DNA of 64,000 nucleotides from Eubacterium callanderi (GTDB taxonomy: Bacteria; Bacillota; Clostridia; Eubacteriales; Eubacteriaceae). Below, one piece after another: positions 59,600 to 64,000 of the stretch. The notes beneath the pieces are model-generated. The model saw only the letters and a program-made list of their open reading frames with translations, did no database searches and was not told the DNA's origin. The stretch is taken from NCBI RefSeq assembly GCF_900142645.1, contig NZ_FRBP01000003.1:186001-250000 (forward strand), read 5' to 3'. How positions within the stretch are numbered: position 1 is the first letter of the stretch; each line of letters starts with the position of its first letter. Position numbers and translations under genes: made by a program.

Positions 59600-61144
59600 T
59601 CATTTTAATGCCAGCTTCACCAGGCGCTCGTAGACGTCTGCCTTTCTCAGTGCCTGGTAGGCATCCTTGTATATTTCAAAATATTCATTATACAGCGCGT
59701 GCCGCTGCATATCCGGCTCACAGACCGCCACAATCTTCACCATGTGGGCAACAGCTTCACTCACGTTCGCGTAGAGCTCTGCGCCCAGAGCCGCCAGAAC
59801 TGCCGCACCCAGTGCTGTGGCCTCCTCTACGGCCAGAATACTGCAGGTCTTGCCATAGATATCTGCCTGAATATGATTCCAGACGTCGGATTTTGCGGCA
59901 CCGCCGCTCAGTACAATCGCGTTGACCTCGACGCCATTTGTGATCATCTGGTCAATGATTTCGCGGGTTTCGTAGGTAACGCCCTCCATAATGGCCCGTG
60001 CCATGGCCTGCCGGCTGTGGCCCAGGGTCAGGCCGATAAAGGTTCCCCGCGCAAAGGGGTCCCAGTTCGGCGCGGCTGAACTGGCAAAATACGGGATACA
60101 GATGAGCCCGTCGCTGCCCGGGGCGATGGCCTCGACCTGTTCGTTGATGAGGTCGTAGGGATCGACGCCCAGGGCCTTTGCCTTTTCAATCTCTGGTACG
60201 GCAAATTCGTTCCGGTACCATTTCAGGGAGCTTCCAGCTGCGTTTTGCAGGCCTTCTGTTTCCCACTTGCCCGCTACGGTATGGGCCGAGCAGGGCAGGC
60301 GCATGCTGCCGTCGTAGATGGGCTCGTCCATATAGGCCAGAGTGACGCCTGCGGTGCCGATGGTCACCTCAATGGTGCCTTTTTTCACAGCACCTGCGCC
60401 AATGCCGGCGCACTGCTGGTCGCCGCCGCCCGAAACCAAAAGGGTTCCCTCGGCAAAGCCTGTGAGGGCGCTGCTCTCTCTGGATATTTTTCCAACCACC
60501 TTGCCCGAAGGCACCAGGTCGGGCAGCTTGGATTTGTCAAGCTCCAGAGCGTCTACGAGCTCATCGCTCCACTCAAAAGCTTTGATGTCCATCAGTCCCT
60601 GGAGGGAGCCGTTGGACCAGTCCTCAAAGTAGCCCTCTGCGCCGAGCTTGTTTAAAATACGCTCCTGATCCATGGCAAACTTATAGGTTTTTTCGTAAAT
60701 TTCCGGCTGGTGTTTCTTGATCCACATGATCTTGCTGACCGACCAGGTCGTGCCCACAGGCAGGCCGGTGATCTCATAATAGCGCTCCGCGCCCACCAGG
60801 CGGCCGATCTCCTCACATTCCTCAAAGGAACGGCTGTCCTGCCAGGAGATGGCGGACCGCAGCGGCATGCCGGCTTCATCCACCGGGGTAAAGGTACAGC
60901 GCTGGGTGGAAAGGCCGATGGCGCGGATTTCCGCAGGATCGACGCCTGCTTTCGCGATGGCTTCCCGGGTGGCCTCACAGGTCTGCTGCCAGGTCATCTC
61001 TCCGTCCTGTTCGACCCATCCTGACTGCGGAAAGGTACAGGGATACTCACGGTAAGCGCTGCCGACTGTGGCGCCCTCCATGTCAAAAATAATCACTTTT
61101 ACGCCGGTCGTTCCAATATCGATTCCACTAATATAATTTTTCAT
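59600..61144 (-). CDS. FGGY-family carbohydrate/polyol kinase
   Basis: 514 residues, related to xylulokinase and glycerol kinase. Visible are GIDIGTTGVKVIIFD (ATP loop), LSTQRCTFTPVDE, AISWQDSRS, VTIGTAGVTLAY and VLSGGAAKSDVWNHIQADIYG. The sugar-binding residues do not clearly match xylulose or glycerol, so the substrate is open. The ATG at 61144 is used; a TTG five codons upstream lies inside the ribosome site. Its position between a UroD-type methyltransferase and a corrinoid protein is unusual. It implies that the methylated substrate or its product is a sugar or polyol that is phosphorylated. Confidence 0.9.
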   Translation of the reverse strand: MKNYISGIDIGTTGVKVIIFDMEGATVGSAYREYPCTFPQSGWVEQDGEMTWQQTCEATREAIAKAGVDPAEIRAIGLSTQRCTFTPVDEAGMPLRSAISWQDSRSFEECEEIGRLVGAERYYEITGLPVGTTWSVSKIMWIKKHQPEIYEKTYKFAMDQERILNKLGAEGYFEDWSNGSLQGLMDIKAFEWSDELVDALELDKSKLPDLVPSGKVVGKISRESSALTGFAEGTLLVSGGGDQQCAGIGAGAVKKGTIEVTIGTAGVTLAYMDEPIYDGSMRLPCSAHTVAGKWETEGLQNAAGSSLKWYRNEFAVPEIEKAKALGVDPYDLINEQVEAIAPGSDGLICIPYFASSAAPNWDPFARGTFIGLTLGHSRQAMARAIMEGVTYETREIIDQMITNGVEVNAIVLSGGAAKSDVWNHIQADIYGKTCSILAVEEATALGAAVLAALGAELYANVSEAVAHMVKIVAVCEPDMQRHALYNEYFEIYKDAYQALRKADVYERLVKLALK

Positions 61145-61177
61145 CTCTACTCTCTCCAAAAATTATTTTTTATTCGC

Positions 61178-62326
61178 TTACAATTGAATGGGATAGACGC
61201 CGAATTCGTGGGCACATTCGATCATGTGCACCAGGTTTTCCGCACTCACATCGCTCTGAACATTGTGGGCCGGTGACAGCAGAAAGCCGCCGCCAGGGGC
61301 CAGCGCCTTAATGGCATCGCGCACTTCCCCGGTGATCTCGTCCTTTGTGCCAAAGGGCAGTATTTTCTGAATATCAATGTTGCCGTGGAATACGATTTGA
61401 TCGCCGAACTCCTGTTTCAGCTCGTAACGGTTCATATGGTTGGCGCCTGGCTGTACCGGGTCCAGAATGTCGATGCCGCAGTCGATGAGGTCCGGGATAA
61501 AGGGGCGGATGGAGCCGCAGCTGTGCAGCATGACCTTACCCTGCGGATTTTTCTTAAGCAGCTCTGTCTTCGCGCTTACCCAAAGCTCCTCGAGATGTGG
61601 TTTTACCACCTTCCGGAAGGTTCTCGGTGAAATGAGCGGGCTATCCTGTGTGCCCAGATCCTCACCGCTCAGGCGCAGAATATCCACGTATTCACCGACA
61701 GCGTCGATACAGACACGGTCGATTTCTTTCTGTATTTTACAGACCTTGTCCAGCAGCGCGTGGGCAAATTCCTGATTGTTGACCAGGTCGCGGTACCAGC
61801 GCTCATGGCCGCGCATATAGGTCGCCACCTCAAAGACCGCGCCGGCAAATTTTGCCAGAATGGCCAGATCGCTTTTGTCCCGGACCATCTGCATTTCCTC
61901 GCGCAGGCCCTCGTAACGTTTGGGGTCGCTGGGGTCCGGCCATTCATAATCTTCCAGATCCTCGATGGTGGCGTCTGCCAGGGGCGGGTTCTGCAGTTCA
62001 AAGTAAAAATGTCCGCCGTCGATCATGGTCTTTTTCCAGTAGCAGCCCCATTCGTCGGTAAAGCTGCCGTCCTCAAACTGTCTGGAATGGGCTGATTTTG
62101 CCGATCTCGGCGAAATGTAGTACATGTCCAGATCCAGTGCCTGGATCATCTCCAGCGGCATCTGTACATCGGTCCAGTGGCCCATCCGGGGGGTGTCTGG
62201 AAGATGGTCCATCTTCAGCAGCCTTTTCATATCTCTGTATACATCAATGGTCAGGACCATATCCACAGGCACCCGGTCGGGCTCCTGGTGGCTGGCCGCT
62301 GCCATCACACGTTCTCTCGAATTCAT
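61178..62326 (-). CDS. UroD-family (MtaA/CmuA-like) methyltransferase
   Basis: A 382-residue TIM-barrel protein of the uroporphyrinogen decarboxylase family. MNSRERVMAAASHQEPDRVPVD is the typical N terminus of the methyltransferase branch. Zinc-ligand candidates are in MLHSCGSI (H-x-C) with a later HGNIDIQ. True HemE motifs are not evident. Paired with a corrinoid protein one gene away, it most likely moves a methyl group to or from the corrinoid. The ATG at 62326 follows GGAGAG; the 17 upstream codons overlap the leader. It could be the substrate-specific (MT-I) or tetrahydrofolate-side (MT-II) enzyme; no second methyltransferase is in the operon. Confidence 0.9.
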   Translation of the reverse strand: MNSRERVMAAASHQEPDRVPVDMVLTIDVYRDMKRLLKMDHLPDTPRMGHWTDVQMPLEMIQALDLDMYYISPRSAKSAHSRQFEDGSFTDEWGCYWKKTMIDGGHFYFELQNPPLADATIEDLEDYEWPDPSDPKRYEGLREEMQMVRDKSDLAILAKFAGAVFEVATYMRGHERWYRDLVNNQEFAHALLDKVCKIQKEIDRVCIDAVGEYVDILRLSGEDLGTQDSPLISPRTFRKVVKPHLEELWVSAKTELLKKNPQGKVMLHSCGSIRPFIPDLIDCGIDILDPVQPGANHMNRYELKQEFGDQIVFHGNIDIQKILPFGTKDEITGEVRDAIKALAPGGGFLLSPAHNVQSDVSAENLVHMIECAHEFGVYPIQL

Positions 62327-62342
62327 TCTTGTCTCTCCTTTT

Positions 62343-62912
62343 TTACAAATTCCATAGCGCCTCGCAGCTGCACACAATATTCATGGCGCCTGCCTGTATC
62401 ATTGTTTTTACATCGCTCGGCTTTGAAACCAGCCCGCTTGTGATCACAGGCTGTTCAAATTCACTGCTTACCTTGCGCACGATCCGCGGGATCAGCCCTG
62501 GCGTCAGCTCGATAATATCTGGCTTCGACGCCTTAAACAGGTTGATACCGCTTTCCAGCGCCTGATTGTCCATGAGGAATATCCGGTGCGCGGTGATCAG
62601 ATTTTCCTTAGCCGCCAGCTTCAGAATATGGCTTTTGGTCGAGATGACGCCATCGATCCCAGTGCGCTCCACCGCGTGCCGGATGCCGCCAATGTCCCGT
62701 CCAATGCCCTCAATCAGATCCATGTGCAGGAATACCAGTCCATTTCGTTCTTTAAATTCCTTAATCAAATTTTCTGCCTTAAAGTAATCGCCTCCTACCA
62801 TAAACAGCACCCGAACCTTAGAGTCGAGAGCCTTCCTGAAATTCTCCGGCGTCCGCACAGCGGCGATAACCGGGTATGCCTTAAAAGTCTTCATTTGTTC
62901 CTTTGTGATCAT
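62343..62912 (-). CDS. glpP: Glycerol-3-phosphate-responsive antiterminator (GlpP family)
   Basis: A 189-residue TIM-barrel-like RNA-binding regulator. PVIAAVRTPENFRKAL at the start, FLHMDLIEGIGRD, DGVISTKSHILKLA, DIIELTPGLIPRIV and PVITSGLVSKPSD match GlpP. In Bacillus GlpP with glycerol 3-phosphate prevents termination in the glpD leader. Here it heads a corrinoid methyltransferase operon, directly behind a strong leader terminator, and so probably controls its own operon. This ties methyl-group metabolism to glycerol-type phosphates. Confidence 0.93.
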   Translation of the reverse strand: MITKEQMKTFKAYPVIAAVRTPENFRKALDSKVRVLFMVGGDYFKAENLIKEFKERNGLVFLHMDLIEGIGRDIGGIRHAVERTGIDGVISTKSHILKLAAKENLITAHRIFLMDNQALESGINLFKASKPDIIELTPGLIPRIVRKVSSEFEQPVITSGLVSKPSDVKTMIQAGAMNIVCSCEALWNL

Positions 62913-62944
62913 TGGAGTGGCCTCTTTCCAATGATTTAAGATAG

Positions 62945-62997
62945 AAAAAAACCGCCATAAACAAACGGGACAGCTCTCCCATTTATTTATTGCGGTT
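62945..62997 (-). terminator. Leader terminator in front of glpP, likely antitermination target
   Basis: AACCGCAATAAATAAATGGGA pairs along about 21 positions with TCCCGTTTGTTTATGGCGGTT (three G-T or mismatched steps), with a 6-base loop, then seven T. It lies between the promoter and glpP, so transcripts would stop unless antiterminated. Confidence 0.88.
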
Positions 62998-63013
62998 TCT
63001 ACAATCTCAAACC

Positions 63014-63023
63014 AATACGTATT
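63014..63023. promoter_or_regulatory. Palindrome at the start of the glpP transcript
   Basis: AATACGTATT, a perfect 10-bp palindrome roughly 10-15 bases downstream of the -10 box. It is a possible operator of the adjacent DeoR-family regulator. Confidence 0.35.
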
Positions 63024-63033
63024 AATTTATTTC

Positions 63034-63062
63034 ATAATAGCATGTCTGTAAATCGATGTCAA
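63034..63062 (-). promoter_or_regulatory. Promoter of the glpP-methyltransferase operon
   Basis: TTGACA (63057-63062), 17 bases, TATTAT (63034-63039) on the minus strand. Confidence 0.72.
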
Positions 63063-63097
63063 CGATTTTTTCTGTTATTAAGAAATCTTTTACGATT

Positions 63098-63865
63098 TTA
63101 CAGAATGTCAATCCCGTTATTCCGGGCATATTCCCTGTAAATTTCGGGTTCTTTACCATCGACAACAAAGGCCTCAAAAATATTCAGGTCAAACATCTTG
63201 GCCAGGGATATTTTATCGAACTTGGTATAGTCGGCCATGAGATAGCACTTCTGGCTGATCTCGGCCAGCGTCTGGTTGACCTCGATCTCCTCCAGCGAGC
63301 TGTGGGTCACGCCTTTGGGAATGGAAACAGCCAAAACCCCCATAAAGGCTTTGTCAATGTTAAACTTTCTGAGGAAATCATCTGCGTCCTTTCCGTAAAA
63401 AGCGCCGGAAATGCTGCGCAGCCGCCCGCCGGGCATAAAGACATTCACACCCTTTACGGTAGATGCCTTGAGGGCCACATTCAGCGACAGCGTTATGACG
63501 TTCAGGCTTTTCATATCCTCCAGATAATCGAGAACCAGCTCGACGGTGCTTCCGGAGTTCAGCGCGATGGTGTCCCCATCCTTAATCAGCCTTGCCGCCT
63601 TTTGCGCGATGATCCGTTTTTCATCCAGGTTTTGCAGCTTCTTCTGGGCAATGTTCATCTCCACAGTGGTCTGGCTTGCCAGGCTTTCCTTGGCATAGGC
63701 GCCTCCGTAGGTCAGTTCAATGCCGTACTCCTCTGCCAGGTATTTTAAATCCCTCCGGATGGTTGGCACGCCCACCTCGTATTTTTTTGCCAGCGCGTCG
63801 GCCTTTACGGAACCCTCCTTCAGGATTTTATTGAGTATTTCTTTTCTGCGTTCTACATGCAGCAT
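63098..63865 (-). CDS. DeoR-family transcriptional regulator
   Basis: 255 residues. The N-terminal HTH is VERRKEILNKILKEGSVKADALAKKYEVGVPTIRRDLKYL; the C-terminal DeoRC sensor domain has NSGSTVELVLDYL, MPGGRLR and DYTKFDK. Such regulators are repressors released by a phosphorylated sugar or polyol. The gene lies immediately before the glpP operon in the same direction, so a phosphorylated product of the FGGY kinase is a plausible ligand. The ribosome site GGTGAAGTG is weak. Family confidence is high. Confidence 0.93.
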   Translation of the reverse strand: MLHVERRKEILNKILKEGSVKADALAKKYEVGVPTIRRDLKYLAEEYGIELTYGGAYAKESLASQTTVEMNIAQKKLQNLDEKRIIAQKAARLIKDGDTIALNSGSTVELVLDYLEDMKSLNVITLSLNVALKASTVKGVNVFMPGGRLRSISGAFYGKDADDFLRKFNIDKAFMGVLAVSIPKGVTHSSLEEIEVNQTLAEISQKCYLMADYTKFDKISLAKMFDLNIFEAFVVDGKEPEIYREYARNNGIDIL

Positions 63866-63891
63866 TCACTTCACCGCCCTTTTCTACCAAC

Positions 63892-63920
63892 ACTATACCA
63901 TTTCTTTCATGCCTGCGCAA
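63892..63920 (-). promoter_or_regulatory. Promoter of the DeoR-family gene
   Basis: Minus strand TTGCGC (63915-63920), 17 bases, TATAGT (63892-63897). Confidence 0.55.
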
Positions 63921-63925
63921 GGGGT

Positions 63926-64000
63926 TCAGCGGGCTGTTCCCTGCCATTCACGGCGCAGAATGCTGTAAACGGCCGCGTCGCAGCGCCCATAATTGCTCAC
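63926..64000 (-). CDS. C-terminal end of a GNAT-type acetyltransferase, truncated by the window
   Basis: Only the last 24 codons are present, ending in a TGA. The residues CDAAVYSILRREWQG match the usual C-terminal tail of RimJ/RimL-like or spermidine-type GNAT acetyltransferases (A.YSILRREW). The rest lies beyond base 64000. Short, so the family call is tentative. Confidence 0.5.
   Translation of the reverse strand: MSNYGRCDAAVYSILRREWQGTAR

Overview
The window reads as chromosome of an anaerobic, Gram-positive Firmicute of the Clostridia. The evidence is strong AGGAGG-type ribosome binding sites, sigma-A style promoters, a FabK-type fatty acid operon, Clostridia-typical families (DUF512/PDZ radical SAM next to der, DUF4364, DUF975) and a corrinoid/UroD-type methyltransferase cluster. 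Together these point to an Eubacterium limosum-like methylotrophic acetogen. That assignment is inference from gene content, not from a sequence match. No rRNA, tRNA, CRISPR array or recognisable transposase was seen.

Layout. 1-3.8 kb: an edge-truncated AAA ATPase, dxr and an orphan etfB. 3.8-9.1 kb: an FtsX-type ABC exporter with two ATPases under a two-component system. 9.3-12.0 kb: a small acidic repeat protein and a DUF3987 ATPase flanked by two 112-bp inverted arms full of CATAACGC motifs. 12.1-16.6 kb: a radical SAM protein, a PhoR/PhoB-like pair with candidate Pho boxes, and a small membrane protein. 16.7-19.4 kb: a cobalamin riboswitch driving a zinc dehydrogenase, a TrpD-like phosphoribosyltransferase and a 69-residue protein. 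19.4-24.7 kb: a GNAT acetyltransferase, der, DUF512, DUF975, a QueG-like ferredoxin and DUF4364. 24.7-27.6 kb: a P-type cation ATPase behind a yybP-ykoY-type leader. 27.8-32.6 kb: a MacAB-like efflux system with its own two-component system. 32.7-35.4 kb: valS.

35.5-45.7 kb is a complete type II fatty acid operon on the minus strand (acpP-accB-accC-accD-accA-fabH-fabK-NMO paralogue-fabD-fabG-fabF-fabZ). It includes a MITE-like palindrome between fabH and fabK. 45.8-47.7 kb is an ABC-F ribosome-protection ATPase behind a textbook attenuator: consensus promoter, six-codon leader peptide and competing hairpins. 47.8-51.2 kb carries an amidohydrolase, an iron alcohol dehydrogenase and a SEDS (RodA/FtsW) protein.

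51.2-63.9 kb is a glycerol/one-carbon district, all on the minus strand. A DeoR regulator precedes a leader-terminator-controlled operon: GlpP-type antiterminator, UroD-type methyltransferase, FGGY sugar/polyol kinase and corrinoid protein. Then come glpK, a BON-domain GlpA-like dehydrogenase, a GlpB-like oxidoreductase, DUF1667, an AGPS-like FAD oxidase and an unassigned partner. My working idea is that a methylated polyol or glycerol ether is phosphorylated and demethylated, feeding the methyl group to acetogenesis and the backbone to glycerol-3-phosphate oxidation. The strongest unusual items are this cluster, the DUF3987 unit with its inverted arms, the riboswitch-TrpD operon and the ABC-F attenuator.
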